Origin: Bacteroidales bacterium 6E
Lineage (GTDB): Bacteria > Bacteroidota > Bacteroidia > Bacteroidales > Prolixibacteraceae
Direction of reading: 5' to 3'
NCBI GenBank assembly: GCA_001270045.2
Contig: DF970666.1
Coordinates: 62,001-126,000 of the forward strand
DNA length: 64,000 nucleotides
The position numbers were made by a program, and so were the translations under genes. The notes under the pieces are model-generated. The model worked only from the letters and a program-made list of their open reading frames with translations, did no database searches and was not told where the DNA came from. Shown piece after piece: positions 34,583 to 43,089 of this stretch (positions are counted from its first letter, which is position 1; each line of letters begins with the position of its first letter).

Positions 34583-35839
34583 TTACGTTTTTTGTTTTTT
34601 CTTCTTGGCTGATGGGAACAGTACGTTGTTCAGGATCAACCGGTAGCCGGGGGAATTTGGATAGAGACTGAGGTCTGTTGCCGGATCTCCGACCAAATGA
34701 CGGTAATCTTCCGGATCGTGCCCGCCGTAAAAAGTCCAGAATCCTTCACCTTGTTCACCATGGATATAACGCACCTCATTGAGGCTTTTGTTCTCGCCCA
34801 TCACCACTACCTCAGGCTTCACCAGATCCTTTCTGAAAGCGGTGGTTTGTCCCATGAAACCCTTGATTACATTTTCATGGTTCTGGCAGAGCATTGTCGG
34901 GATGGGGTCCCATTTGGCCGAGAATTCAAAGAGGGTGAAAAAGTCATTTTCCCTGAGGACCTTACGGGTGTCGGTCACGTCTATGTCCGAGAATTCATAT
35001 TCATAGGGATTGGTCACCAGTTGGAAATTACGAAATGCCAGAGTCCCGGTGTAATCTAGTTTTTGATTGATGTTTTGGTCAGCAGGATCTCCGTCAAACA
35101 TCGGCTCGCAGATGTCGATTCCGGCCGAGGCCAGCGAAATGTCGTAAGTGTCGGTAGCGGCACACATGGCAAACAGGAATCCACCGTTATTGATATATTT
35201 TTTCATTTCACGGGCAACGGCCAGTTTCATTTCCGAAACTTTCATGAAGCCAAGCCTTTCGGCCATCATCCTGTTTATCCTGACATCCTCCTGGTACCAT
35301 GGCATGTGCTGGTAGGTTCGCCAGAATTTACCGAATTGGCCGGTGAAATCCTCATGGTGGAGGTGTAGCCAGTCGTAATCGGTGAGTTTTCCGTTGATGA
35401 TTTCTTCATCATAAATCACGTCATAATCGATTTCGGCGTAGGTCAGGACCAAGGTTACGGCATCATCCCAGGGGAGTTTGCTGGGAGGAGAATAAACTGC
35501 AATTTTCGGGGCCTTGAACATGCTGACCGCATCCTGGTTCACATCGGGAGAACTGATTTCGGTGAGCAGCGCATTGGCAGCCCCATCACCCAGTGATTCA
35601 AAGGAGACTCCACGAATGACACACTCGGCCTGTATTTCAGGTGAGTGTTGCATCAGGAAGCTTCCTCCCCGGTAGTTAAGCAGCCATTTGACCTCCACTT
35701 CCCGGTTGAGTACCCAGTAGGCGACACCGTAAGATTTCAGGTGATTTTTCTGGGATGCGTCCATGGGAATGAGCAGATATGCTCCCTGGACCCATAATGA
35801 AAGCATTCCCGAAAAAAGTATCAATAACAGTTTCTTCAT
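34583..35839 (-). CDS. Exported protein of the family mislabelled asparagine synthetase B
   Basis: About 418 residues starting MKKLLLILF, which begins a signal peptide (about 1-21). The longer frame to 35896 would start inside the promoter box and lacks an N-terminal signal. Family members are named asparagine synthetase B in databases, but I see no Ntn glutaminase N-terminal cysteine and no ATP-pyrophosphatase loop (SGGxDS). Instead the central part (about 105-260: PKIAVYSPP, YDVIYDEEI, YDWLHLHHED, NGGFLFAMCAATDT) reads like a flavodoxin/class I glutamine amidotransferase-type fold, with a cysteine in the turn FAMCAAT. Function is unknown; it is in an operon with a GH140 glycosidase. Confidence 0.75.
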   Translation of the reverse strand: MKKLLLILFSGMLSLWVQGAYLLIPMDASQKNHLKSYGVAYWVLNREVEVKWLLNYRGGSFLMQHSPEIQAECVIRGVSFESLGDGAANALLTEISSPDVNQDAVSMFKAPKIAVYSPPSKLPWDDAVTLVLTYAEIDYDVIYDEEIINGKLTDYDWLHLHHEDFTGQFGKFWRTYQHMPWYQEDVRINRMMAERLGFMKVSEMKLAVAREMKKYINNGGFLFAMCAATDTYDISLASAGIDICEPMFDGDPADQNINQKLDYTGTLAFRNFQLVTNPYEYEFSDIDVTDTRKVLRENDFFTLFEFSAKWDPIPTMLCQNHENVIKGFMGQTTAFRKDLVKPEVVVMGENKSLNEVRYIHGEQGEGFWTFYGGHDPEDYRHLVGDPATDLSLYPNSPGYRLILNNVLFPSAKKKKQKT

Positions 35840-35893
35840 GTTTTTCTGTTCTGGACGATCATCGATCGGTTGTGTCATCATGTACTTATAACA

Positions 35894-35930
35894 CAAAAAT
35901 ACAATATCCGTTCAGAATTAGTGAATTCTG
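35894..35930 (-). promoter_or_regulatory. Promoter -7 box and overlapping palindrome for the GH140 operon
   Basis: Minus-strand TATTTTTG (35894-35901) fits TAnnTTTG. The perfect inverted repeat CAGAATT-AGTG-AATTCTG (35913-35930) covers the region where the -33 box would lie, so it is a candidate operator; it has no T tract and is not a good terminator. Confidence 0.45.
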
Positions 35931-35972
35931 TTATGAGGAAACGAACGTCATTCCTGATTTATTATGGATTTA

Positions 35973-37505
35973 TCAGAAAGGAATGTCGGTGCCACCCTGA
36001 TAATAGGAATCGAAAGATTCATTTCTTGGCATCGAACCTGATTCGGCAAAATCAGAATCTTCATTCATTTTGGAAGAGTAAACCTGACCTGCCTGCGGTG
36101 CTGTATTGGCGATGTGGGTTTCCATGTCGGCAAATTTGGCTAGCTCTTTCCTGAATGAGAGGAGAACGTCACCTGTTGCCCCGTTTCGGTGCTTGGCGAT
36201 GATGATTTCTGCAAGTCCGCGAAGCGAGTTCCCATTATCGTCTTCCGTGATTCCATAATACTCGGGACGGTGAATAAACAGCACAATGTCGGCATCCTGT
36301 TCGATAGCTCCCGATTCCCTAAGGTCAGATAGCTGTGGCCTTTTCCCTTCACGTGATTCTACCGAACGGTTCAGCTGTGAAAGGGCCAGGATCGGTATGT
36401 TCAGCTCCTTCGCAATGGCCTTGAGCGACCTGGAGATGGTACTCACTTCCTGTTCGCGACTTCCCCGGTTGTCGGTGCCCGCTGTCATCAGCTGCAAGTA
36501 GTCGACGATGACACATTGGATGTTATGTTGCATCTTCAACCTTCGGCATTTAGCCCTGAATTCAAAGATTGAAAGGGCAGGGGTATCGTCGATAAAGAGG
36601 GGAGAGCTCGACAGTCGGCCAATCTTATTATGAAGAAGTGCCCATTCCCACTCCTCAAGTTTTCCATTCTTGATTTTCTGGGAACCCAATTCGGTTTCCG
36701 AGGCGATCAGACGGTTGACCAACTGCAAACTCGACATTTCAAGCGAAAAGATGGCGGTGGGCCGGGTATGGTCAACTGCCATGTTTCGTGCCATTGAAAG
36801 CACGAACGCGGTTTTACCCATGGAAGGCCGGGCTGCAACGATGATGAGGTCGGTATTCTGCCAACCCGAGGTGATTCGGTCGAGGGCCGTAAATCCCGAT
36901 GGAACGCCATGGAGACCATCTTCACGGTTTCGGGCCTCCTCGATCAGGTCGATAGCTTCCTTCAATACGGGCTTGATCGGCACTGTTTCCTTCTTGATAT
37001 TGCCTTCGGCTACCTTGAAAAGCGCCGACTCCGAGAAGTCGATCAGGTCGTCAACATCAATGGTGTCATCGTAGGCTCTTCCCTGGATCTCAGAGGAGAC
37101 CCTGATCAGTTCACGCTGAATAAATTTCTGTGCAATAATACGCGCGTGGAATTCAATATGGGCTGCCGAGGCTACCCTTCTTGTCAGCTGGGCAATAAAC
37201 GACGGGCCACCCACTGCGTCAAGGTGATGACGGTCTTTTAGCTCCTGTGTGACCATCAGAAGGTCAACCGGTTTCTCGTTCATCGACAGAGCTTTTATCG
37301 CCTCAAATATTTTCTGGTGTTCTTCCTTGTAAAAACTTTGGGTGTCAATGATATCCGCAACCGTTACATATGCATCTCTTTCCAGCATGAGTGCTCCCAA
37401 CACGGCTTCTTCAACCTCAATGGCCTGAGGGGGTAATTTACCGTATTGTGCATTGATTTGGTCAATGGTTACTTGTTGTGCCGATTTTTCGTTCTTTTTT
37501 GCCAT
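35973..37505 (-). CDS. dnaB: Replicative DNA helicase
   Basis: 510 residues, hexameric 5'-3' helicase of the replisome. The N-terminal domain (about 22-125: PPQAIEVEEAVLGALML) binds primase, then comes a linker, then the RecA-like domain (from about 190). Walker A ARPSMGKTAFVLSMARN is at about 229-245, the Walker B-type VIVDYLQLM is at about 333-341, and LALSQLNRSVE plus DLRESGAIEQDADIV contain the arginine-finger and sensor segments. No intein is present. The C-terminal tail of about 45 residues is acidic and serine-rich. Single gene, separated by 131 bases from ddl. Confidence 0.98.
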   Translation of the reverse strand: MAKKNEKSAQQVTIDQINAQYGKLPPQAIEVEEAVLGALMLERDAYVTVADIIDTQSFYKEEHQKIFEAIKALSMNEKPVDLLMVTQELKDRHHLDAVGGPSFIAQLTRRVASAAHIEFHARIIAQKFIQRELIRVSSEIQGRAYDDTIDVDDLIDFSESALFKVAEGNIKKETVPIKPVLKEAIDLIEEARNREDGLHGVPSGFTALDRITSGWQNTDLIIVAARPSMGKTAFVLSMARNMAVDHTRPTAIFSLEMSSLQLVNRLIASETELGSQKIKNGKLEEWEWALLHNKIGRLSSSPLFIDDTPALSIFEFRAKCRRLKMQHNIQCVIVDYLQLMTAGTDNRGSREQEVSTISRSLKAIAKELNIPILALSQLNRSVESREGKRPQLSDLRESGAIEQDADIVLFIHRPEYYGITEDDNGNSLRGLAEIIIAKHRNGATGDVLLSFRKELAKFADMETHIANTAPQAGQVYSSKMNEDSDFAESGSMPRNESFDSYYQGGTDIPF

Positions 37506-37636
37506 GTATACGGATTGGATGTGTTTAAAAGATTTATAATCTGATGCTTACAAGGTTGTTGATAGCATCGGTTTTTTTAACTGCCCGATAAAATTAGTCA
37601 AATTTGACAGGTGGGCAACCCAAAAAAATCGACAGG

Positions 37637-38623
37637 TTACGAACGGGATGTTAACCTATCCCTGATAATCATTGTTAAAATCTTTTTAAGGGAACTTCCC
37701 ATGGCATTGATTTGCTGAGGGATAAAGCTGGTTTCAGTCATGCCAGGGGTGGTGTTGATTTCCAGGAAATAGAAATCTTCCCCCTTCAGGATATAGTCTA
37801 CCCTGACTATACCTTCGCATCCACACCAATTATATATCTGTGCACTCAGGTTCTGGCATTTTTTGAAAAGGTCCTGTGGTAAGCGGGCAGGCGTGATTTC
37901 TTCGGCTCCCCCGGGAGTGTACTTGGCTTCAAAATCAAAGAATTCGTTTTTGGGGAGTACTTCAGTCACAGGGAAAATGGTAAGTTCTGAGCCTGTCCTG
38001 ACCAGTCCGCAGGTAAATTCCTTACCCTCGATGTACTCTTCGACAAGTGCTTCCCTGCTTTCAGTCCAGGCGTGTTCGATGGCCGTCCGGAGTTGGTCCC
38101 TGGTTTTAACCTTGGTAACCCCGAAACTGGAACCTCCTGCATTGGGTTTGACAAACAGCGGCAGTCCAAGTTCCCCGATCAGTTGGTCTTCATGGATTTC
38201 ATCGCCAGCCACCAACCGTTTCGACCTGGCCATCCGAACCCCGAAGCTTCTCAGGAAATTGCTGCAATGCCATTTGTTGAAAGTCAGTGACGATACCTGG
38301 ACATTACAGGTGGAATAGGGGATACCGACCAGTTCGAGATATCCCTGGAGGATACCGTCTTCACCCGGGGTTCCGTGTATGGTGATGTAGGCAAAATCAG
38401 GGATGATTTTCTGTCCGTCAATGGTAAAGCTGAAATCGGATTTATCGATGTCGGCAATGGTATTTCCATTATCCAGTACCTTCCATTCCTTGCCTTTCAT
38501 ATGAACCAGCCAGGGGGTGAACAGGGTCGTGTCGACTGCCTGGAAAACGTTTCTGCCGCTTTTAACGGATATCTGGTATTCAGAGGAGTCCCCTCCTGCA
38601 ATGATGGCAATGTTTGGCTTCAT
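37637..38623 (-). CDS. ddl: D-alanine--D-alanine ligase
   Basis: 328 residues, ATP-grasp. It makes D-Ala-D-Ala for peptidoglycan. IAIIAGGDSSEYQISVKSG (about 5-23) holds the first D-Ala contact, LPLFVKPNAGGSSFGVTKV (about 153-171) the nucleotide loop, EEYIEGKEFTCGLV (about 196-209), and ILKGEDFYFLEINTTPGMTETSFIP (about 281-305) the metal and second D-Ala site. It follows the RluA-type gene by 15 bases, which follows the PASTA gene by 8, a cell-wall/ribosome operon that I recall as conserved in Bacteroidota. Confidence 0.96.
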   Translation of the reverse strand: MKPNIAIIAGGDSSEYQISVKSGRNVFQAVDTTLFTPWLVHMKGKEWKVLDNGNTIADIDKSDFSFTIDGQKIIPDFAYITIHGTPGEDGILQGYLELVGIPYSTCNVQVSSLTFNKWHCSNFLRSFGVRMARSKRLVAGDEIHEDQLIGELGLPLFVKPNAGGSSFGVTKVKTRDQLRTAIEHAWTESREALVEEYIEGKEFTCGLVRTGSELTIFPVTEVLPKNEFFDFEAKYTPGGAEEITPARLPQDLFKKCQNLSAQIYNWCGCEGIVRVDYILKGEDFYFLEINTTPGMTETSFIPQQINAMGSSLKKILTMIIRDRLTSRS

Positions 38624-38638
38624 ATAATGAATGAAAGT

Positions 38639-39682
38639 TTAAAAATTATCTCTGTTTTTGGTATAAGTTCTCCATTTTTCGATTACCTGGAGCATGTCAT
38701 CCGGAAGGTCAGATTCAAAAAGCATCATCTTTCCTGTGGTGGGATGCAGAAATCCAAGTGACTGCGCATGCAAGGCCTGGCGTGGCAGAATCTGGAAGCA
38801 ATTCTGGATAAACTGCCGGTATTTGGAGAACGTGGTGCCCCTTAGGATCTGGTCGCCACCATAAGTGGAGTCGTTGAACAACGGATGTCCGATGTGCTTC
38901 ATATGTACCCTGATCTGGTGGGTCCGGCCTGTTTCAAGCTGGCATTCGATCAGGTTGACATAGCCAAGCCTTTCAATAACTTTGTAATGGGTAATCGCCG
39001 GCTTACCATGTTCACCCTCGGGGAATACGGTAAAAACCTGGCGGTTGCTCAGGCTCCGGCCAATATTCCCGGTTACGGTTCCCTTTTCTTCCTTGAGGTT
39101 GCCCCAAACGATGGCTACATATTTCCTGTAGGAAGTCTTTTCGAAAAACTGGAGTCCGAGACCATTCTTGGCTTGTTCGGTTTTTGCGACCACGAGCAAT
39201 CCCGAGGTATCTTTGTCGATGCGGTGAACCAATCCGGGCCTGGTATCTCCGGCATTAAACAGAGGCAGATCCTTCAGGTGCCAGGCGAGGGCATTGACCA
39301 GGGTTCCGGAATAATTTCCGTGTCCGGGATGTACGACCAGCCCCGGTGGTTTGTTTATTACCAGAAGGTCATCATCCTCATATACTATATCAAGAGGGAT
39401 GTCTTCGGGAATAATCTGAAGTTCCCGCCTGGGATAGTCCATGGCCACCACGACCACGTCACCCGGCTTAACTTTATAGTTTGATTTGACAGGGGTATCG
39501 TTAACCAGGATGCAACCCGCGTCGGCTGCCGCCTGGATTCGGCTTCTGGAAGCATTGTCGATCCGGTTGGCCAGGAATTTATCCACTCTGACCATGGATT
39601 GACCCGGATCTGCCACCAGACGATGATGTTCGAACAGGCCATTCTCTTCCTGGTCTTCAAATTCTTCAGGGTCCCTGCTCAT
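38639..39682 (-). CDS. RluA-family 23S rRNA pseudouridine synthase
   Basis: 347 residues. The N-terminal S4 RNA-binding domain (about 30-90: RVDKFLANRIDNASRSRIQ) precedes the catalytic domain (about 100-320). The catalytic aspartate sits in HRIDKDTSGLLV (about 152-163), with the further motifs INKPPGLVVHPG and GRTHQIRVHM (about 255-264). Domain order and length fit RluD, which modifies helix 69 of 23S rRNA, but RluC-type specificity cannot be excluded. Middle gene of the PASTA-rlu-ddl operon. Confidence 0.94.
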   Translation of the reverse strand: MSRDPEEFEDQEENGLFEHHRLVADPGQSMVRVDKFLANRIDNASRSRIQAAADAGCILVNDTPVKSNYKVKPGDVVVVAMDYPRRELQIIPEDIPLDIVYEDDDLLVINKPPGLVVHPGHGNYSGTLVNALAWHLKDLPLFNAGDTRPGLVHRIDKDTSGLLVVAKTEQAKNGLGLQFFEKTSYRKYVAIVWGNLKEEKGTVTGNIGRSLSNRQVFTVFPEGEHGKPAITHYKVIERLGYVNLIECQLETGRTHQIRVHMKHIGHPLFNDSTYGGDQILRGTTFSKYRQFIQNCFQILPRQALHAQSLGFLHPTTGKMMLFESDLPDDMLQVIEKWRTYTKNRDNF

Positions 39683-39690
39683 ACTTTTCT

Positions 39691-40536
39691 TTAAAAAAAT
39701 GATTCTTCTTCTTCGTTTCGGATTTCTGTATCCTGGTCTTCAGGATATTCCTGACTAAGACGCAATTCATCGATTGTAAGCCAGACATCGACCGAGGCCC
39801 CGACTGAAACATAGGGTGATCCAGAACGGTCAGGATGCTGTTTCCAGACCCGGGCCTGAAGGGTGTCAATACGGGAAATCACCGACTGGTCATAAATGAC
39901 TGCTCCAAGGTTAAGCATTGAATCAATCAAAATGGCTCGGGCCATATCCAGCGTTAGTCCTTTCAAATCTGGTAAACTTACAGATCCTCTTCCGTCGCCA
40001 GTTCCAACCACAAGGTTAATCTGGCTGCCTTTGGGCAACAGTTCGCCGGTAATAACCCTGCGTCCATTATAGGTAGCTTCCAAAACCAGGTTGTGAAACT
40101 CGGAAGGCTTATAGGTGATGGCTCCGGGCAGCAGACCAACCGACTCCAGCTGTGCAAGGCTCTGACGCATGGATATGTCGGTCAGCGGAGGTACTGAAAC
40201 CTGTTCGGGTGCCACTGCATTGATGGTGATAAAGACTTTTCTGTTACGCTTGACATGCATTCCTGCATCAGGTACCTGGTCGATCACACCTCCGGCTACC
40301 ACTTCCTCCTTATAGGTGGAGTCAACTATCACGTATTTCAGGTTCGATTTTTCAAGAACGACGGAGAATTGTTCTTCGGTCATTCCCAACAAATCCGGAA
40401 CAGCAAGTGATTCGCCGTGCCGTGTATAAAATTTCAGTGCCAGCAGAACAATCAGGATGGATACGGTAACAAGGGCCACCGCAAGCGCAAGATGCCTGAA
40501 AAACAGGCGACTGGTCAGGAATTGCTTCAGACTCAT
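39691..40536 (-). CDS. PASTA-domain membrane protein
   Basis: 281 residues, type II membrane protein: a short cytoplasmic N-terminus, one helix (about 14-35), and then three PASTA repeats outside (about 40-105, 110-175, 180-250), each opening with a Val-Pro-Asp-Leu-like turn (AVPDLLGMTEEQ, SVPPLTDISMRQ, SLPDLKGLTLDM). PASTA modules bind muropeptides or pack against penicillin-binding proteins. No kinase domain is attached, unlike PknB. The tail is acidic (about 262-281). First gene of the operon with rluA-type and ddl genes, which supports a cell-wall role. Confidence 0.93.
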   Translation of the reverse strand: MSLKQFLTSRLFFRHLALAVALVTVSILIVLLALKFYTRHGESLAVPDLLGMTEEQFSVVLEKSNLKYVIVDSTYKEEVVAGGVIDQVPDAGMHVKRNRKVFITINAVAPEQVSVPPLTDISMRQSLAQLESVGLLPGAITYKPSEFHNLVLEATYNGRRVITGELLPKGSQINLVVGTGDGRGSVSLPDLKGLTLDMARAILIDSMLNLGAVIYDQSVISRIDTLQARVWKQHPDRSGSPYVSVGASVDVWLTIDELRLSQEYPEDQDTEIRNEEEESFF

Positions 40537-40562
40537 CGGTTGTATTTGTGATAGTTATCTGT

Positions 40563-40570
40563 CAAAGATA
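40563..40570 (-). promoter_or_regulatory. Promoter -7 box for the PASTA-rlu-ddl operon
   Basis: Minus-strand TATCTTTG fits TAnnTTTG, 26 bases before the ATG at 40536. Confidence 0.45.
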
Positions 40571-40597
40571 ATTCAATTATCTGCTTCGCATAAACAC

Positions 40598-40628
40598 GAA
40601 AAGGTAAGGAATTATTTTTCCTTACCTT
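40598..40628 (-). terminator. Intrinsic terminator of rpmH
   Basis: On the minus strand AAGGTAAGGA - 8 bases - TCCTTACCTT followed by TTCG; 10-bp perfect stem located 30 bases after the rpmH stop. Confidence 0.75.
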
Positions 40629-40657
40629 CCCGAAAAGAAATTTACATTAAAAGAGAA

Positions 40658-40816
40658 TTATCTTTTATGCCTTGGCTCGTCTGAAACGGTCAGTCTCTTT
40701 CTTCCTTTGGCGCGACGTGATTTCAGTACCTTACGGCCGTTGGCTGTTGCCATTCTTTCCCTGAAACCGTGCTTGTTCCTTCTTTTTCTGTTCGATGGTT
40801 GAAATGTTCTTTTCAT
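40658..40816 (-). CDS. rpmH: Large-subunit ribosomal protein L34
   Basis: 52 residues, highly basic. It begins [18 protein letters not shown], continues with [25 protein letters not shown] and ends in a short DEPRHKR tail. This is the diagnostic L34 pattern. It is a component of the 50S subunit. It has a well-spaced promoter on the minus strand (40866-40895) and a terminator, so it is monocistronic here. The usual dnaA/rnpA neighbours are absent, which is normal in Bacteroidota. Confidence 0.98.
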   Translation of the reverse strand: MKRTFQPSNRKRRNKHGFRERMATANGRKVLKSRRAKGRKRLTVSDEPRHKR

Positions 40817-40865
40817 CGCCGATATATTTTTACCTGATTGATTATTCGTTCTAAATTTCGGACTG

Positions 40866-40895
40866 CAAAAATAGGTTAATTTTTAATACTTGCAA
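40866..40895 (-). promoter_or_regulatory. rpmH promoter, TTG-N19-TATTTTTG
   Basis: On the minus strand TTG (40893-40895), 19 bases, TATTTTTG (40866-40873); full match to the Bacteroidota sigma-ABfr consensus, 49 bases before the ATG. Confidence 0.7.
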
Positions 40896-40896
40896 C

Positions 40897-41616
40897 TCAT
40901 TTGTCAAGTTTTTGTTCAGGTTTTACAGTGAACCTGAACCCTATACCATGCAAATTGGTGATTTTGATGTTGGGATCGTGGCTTAAGTATTTACGAAGAC
41001 GGGAAATAAAGACATCCAGACTGCGACCCATAAAATAGTCGTTTGATCCCCACACTTTCATGAGAATCTCGTCGCGACTTAAGATTACGTTGATATTGGA
41101 GGCGAAAAGCCTTATCAGTTCTGCCTCCTTCAGCGTTAGCCGCTTTTCGTAATCGGGATGTTTCAGCATCAGTTCCTCCTCAATAAACCTGTATTTTCCA
41201 AGGATAATCTCGTTGTTGACATGATTATGGTTTGAAATACTACTGCGTTTCAGGAAAATTTTCATCTTCAGAAGCAGCTCTTCCATGCTGAAGGGCTTCG
41301 TAACATAGTCATCGCCACCAATTGAAAGGCCGGTGATTTTATCCTCTGTCATGGATCTGGCGGTTAGGAAAATAATGGGAATCTGCTCATCGGTCTTGCG
41401 GATTTCTTGGGCCAGCGAAAAACCATCCATTCTGGGCAGCATCACATCGAGCAGGATCAGGGCATAGTTGCCAGACCGGTATAGTTCAAGGGCCAACTCG
41501 CCATTTTCGGCAACATCTACCTTGTAATTATGCTGGATCAGGTTGTCTTTGATGATAAAACTGAGGGCTTCATCATCCTCTACAAGTAAAACAGGAAATC
41601 TGACTTCGTTATTCAT
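40897..41616 (-). CDS. OmpR/PhoB-type response regulator (RprY-like)
   Basis: 239 residues. Receiver domain (about 8-122) with the acidic pair EDD (13-15), phospho-acceptor D57 in ILLDVMLPRMDG, a threonine in LTAR and the lysine in VTKPF. The Trans_reg_C winged helix (about 140-235) has LTLKEAELIRLF, VWGSNDYFMGRSLDVFISRLRKYL (about 193-216, recognition helix) and a GIGFRF wing. The NDYFMGRSLDVFI block resembles RprY-type regulators of Bacteroides. Its start overlaps the histidine kinase stop by 8 bases, so the kinase gene is upstream in the same transcript. Confidence 0.95.
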   Translation of the reverse strand: MNNEVRFPVLLVEDDEALSFIIKDNLIQHNYKVDVAENGELALELYRSGNYALILLDVMLPRMDGFSLAQEIRKTDEQIPIIFLTARSMTEDKITGLSIGGDDYVTKPFSMEELLLKMKIFLKRSSISNHNHVNNEIILGKYRFIEEELMLKHPDYEKRLTLKEAELIRLFASNINVILSRDEILMKVWGSNDYFMGRSLDVFISRLRKYLSHDPNIKITNLHGIGFRFTVKPEQKLDK

Positions 41617-42889
41617 GAATTACAGGAATTATCAGGTTAAACACGCTTCCACCCAGGTCATTATCGGATACCGTGATACTCCACCGATGGGCCCTGACCA
41701 ACTTGTCGACATAGTTGAGACCCAATCCAAAACCTTTTACATCATGAACATTACCGGTTGGCACGCGATAAAACTTCTTGAAGATCTTTTTGCGCATTTC
41801 GGGTGCGATCCCAATACCGTTGTCGCTGATCTTAAGGTGAACTTTATGGTGTACGATCTGGATGGAAATATCTATTTCAGGCTGTCGCTTGCAATACTTT
41901 ACAGCATTCTCAAGAATATTCTGGAGGATATTGCCCAGATGGAAAGGATCTGCCCAGATCCTGATTGGAGTCGTTGTGTCATGGAAATGAATCCTGGCTG
42001 GTTGCCCCAGTTCGCTGTGGCCGAAACGCACCACGGTTTTTCCAACGAACTCGCCGATGACGATTTCTTCCTTCACCAGGTTAATCTTGTTCTTTTCAAG
42101 CGTGGCCATTTTCAGTACTTTCTCAATGTTCTTGCCCAGCCGGGCGCTTTGTTCATTGATGATTTTTACGTAGGCGAATAAACGTTCAGGATTATCAAGA
42201 ATACTTTTGTCGCTCAATACCTGGGCCGAAAGACTGATGGAAGATATGGGGGTTTTGAGCTCGTGCGTCAAGTTGTTGATGAATACCTTCTGGGTTTCAG
42301 ATAATCTTCTTTGCCTGATAATTACCCAAATGGCGTATCCAAAAAAGGTGAGAACCAGAACCAGGAGGCTGGTCATCAGGTACCACCCCTTGAGCCGTTC
42401 CCTGATAAAAGGTTTAAGCGTGGGAAAGTAAACACTGAAATAATGTTCATATTTTGCGCTCTTGGGAAACCAGGACGTGGGAGTATGTTTGCAGGAGTCG
42501 GAACCTGCACAAACATATTCCATATAAATCATGGAGTCGAGTTCTCCATTATAAATGGCGTACTCAAAATCAAGGTGAAGGGCATGCCGGTTAAACTGCT
42601 CTCGAAGCTGGATGCCGAGAACCTCGGGGTCGATGATGTCGTTGACATTCACCAGAAAATAGTTGTTGTCGAGCCTCTCGACAGGCTCGATGTTGTCGAA
42701 TTTTTCAGTCTGGCCCCCTGCCTGCAGGAGCTGCCATGCAACTTCCTTCAGTGCTACCGTCGCCGATTCGTGGAATTGCTGCTCATTCAGGCTGTAGGAG
42801 TTTTTCAGAATCCCGAACTGGATCACGAATATGCCCGCTACCGACAGCACTGCCAAAATGATGGTATATTTTATCGCATTCCTTTTCAT
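41609..42889 (-). CDS. Membrane sensor histidine kinase
   Basis: 426 residues. Helix 1 (about 9-27), a periplasmic sensor domain (about 30-168) containing a CAGSDSC cysteine pair (about 127-133), helix 2 (about 170-192), HisKA with the phospho-accepting H209 in LTHELKTPISS, and HATPase_c with the N box NILENAVKYC, G1 ISDNGIGIAP and G2 KGFGLGLNYV. There is no HAMP domain. It pairs with the RprY-like regulator downstream. The periplasmic cysteines might sense redox or envelope state, which is a guess. It is divergent from a DUF1573 gene, with direct repeats in between that the regulator could bind. Confidence 0.95.
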   Translation of the reverse strand: MKRNAIKYTIILAVLSVAGIFVIQFGILKNSYSLNEQQFHESATVALKEVAWQLLQAGGQTEKFDNIEPVERLDNNYFLVNVNDIIDPEVLGIQLREQFNRHALHLDFEYAIYNGELDSMIYMEYVCAGSDSCKHTPTSWFPKSAKYEHYFSVYFPTLKPFIRERLKGWYLMTSLLVLVLTFFGYAIWVIIRQRRLSETQKVFINNLTHELKTPISSISLSAQVLSDKSILDNPERLFAYVKIINEQSARLGKNIEKVLKMATLEKNKINLVKEEIVIGEFVGKTVVRFGHSELGQPARIHFHDTTTPIRIWADPFHLGNILQNILENAVKYCKRQPEIDISIQIVHHKVHLKISDNGIGIAPEMRKKIFKKFYRVPTGNVHDVKGFGLGLNYVDKLVRAHRWSITVSDNDLGGSVFNLIIPVIHE

Positions 42890-42929
42890 TTTTTTTAAAA
42901 TCCGTTGAACTCTTCGGATATATGGTTGT

Positions 42930-42974
42930 TTAACAATTCATTAACAATATATTGCTATTGATTAACAATTCATT
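42930..42974. repeat. Direct repeat TTAACAATTCATT, two copies 32 bp apart
   Basis: Identical 13-mers at 42930-42942 and 42962-42974 in the divergent region between the histidine kinase and the DUF1573 gene; a third partial ATTAACAATA lies between them. The 32-bp offset is three helical turns, as expected for response-regulator sites. Confidence 0.55.
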
Positions 42975-42987
42975 GCCTTCATTACCG

Positions 42988-42995
42988 TAAATTTG
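42988..42995 (+). promoter_or_regulatory. Possible -7 box for the DUF1573 gene
   Basis: TAAATTTG fits TAnnTTTG and lies 13 bases past the second direct repeat, 95 bases before the ATG at 43090. Confidence 0.4.
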
Positions 42996-43089
42996 TAAAG
43001 GTAAATCAAATGTGCAGACTTCTGCCCCCAGGTTTATCCGTTTCAGTTTTCAGACAGTAAAATTACATGATAAATCAAAACATTCAATT

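Noticed and set aside
34583-35839. Asparagine synthetase B
   Set aside because: No N-terminal cysteine nucleophile, no ATP-pyrophosphatase loop, and a signal peptide is present.
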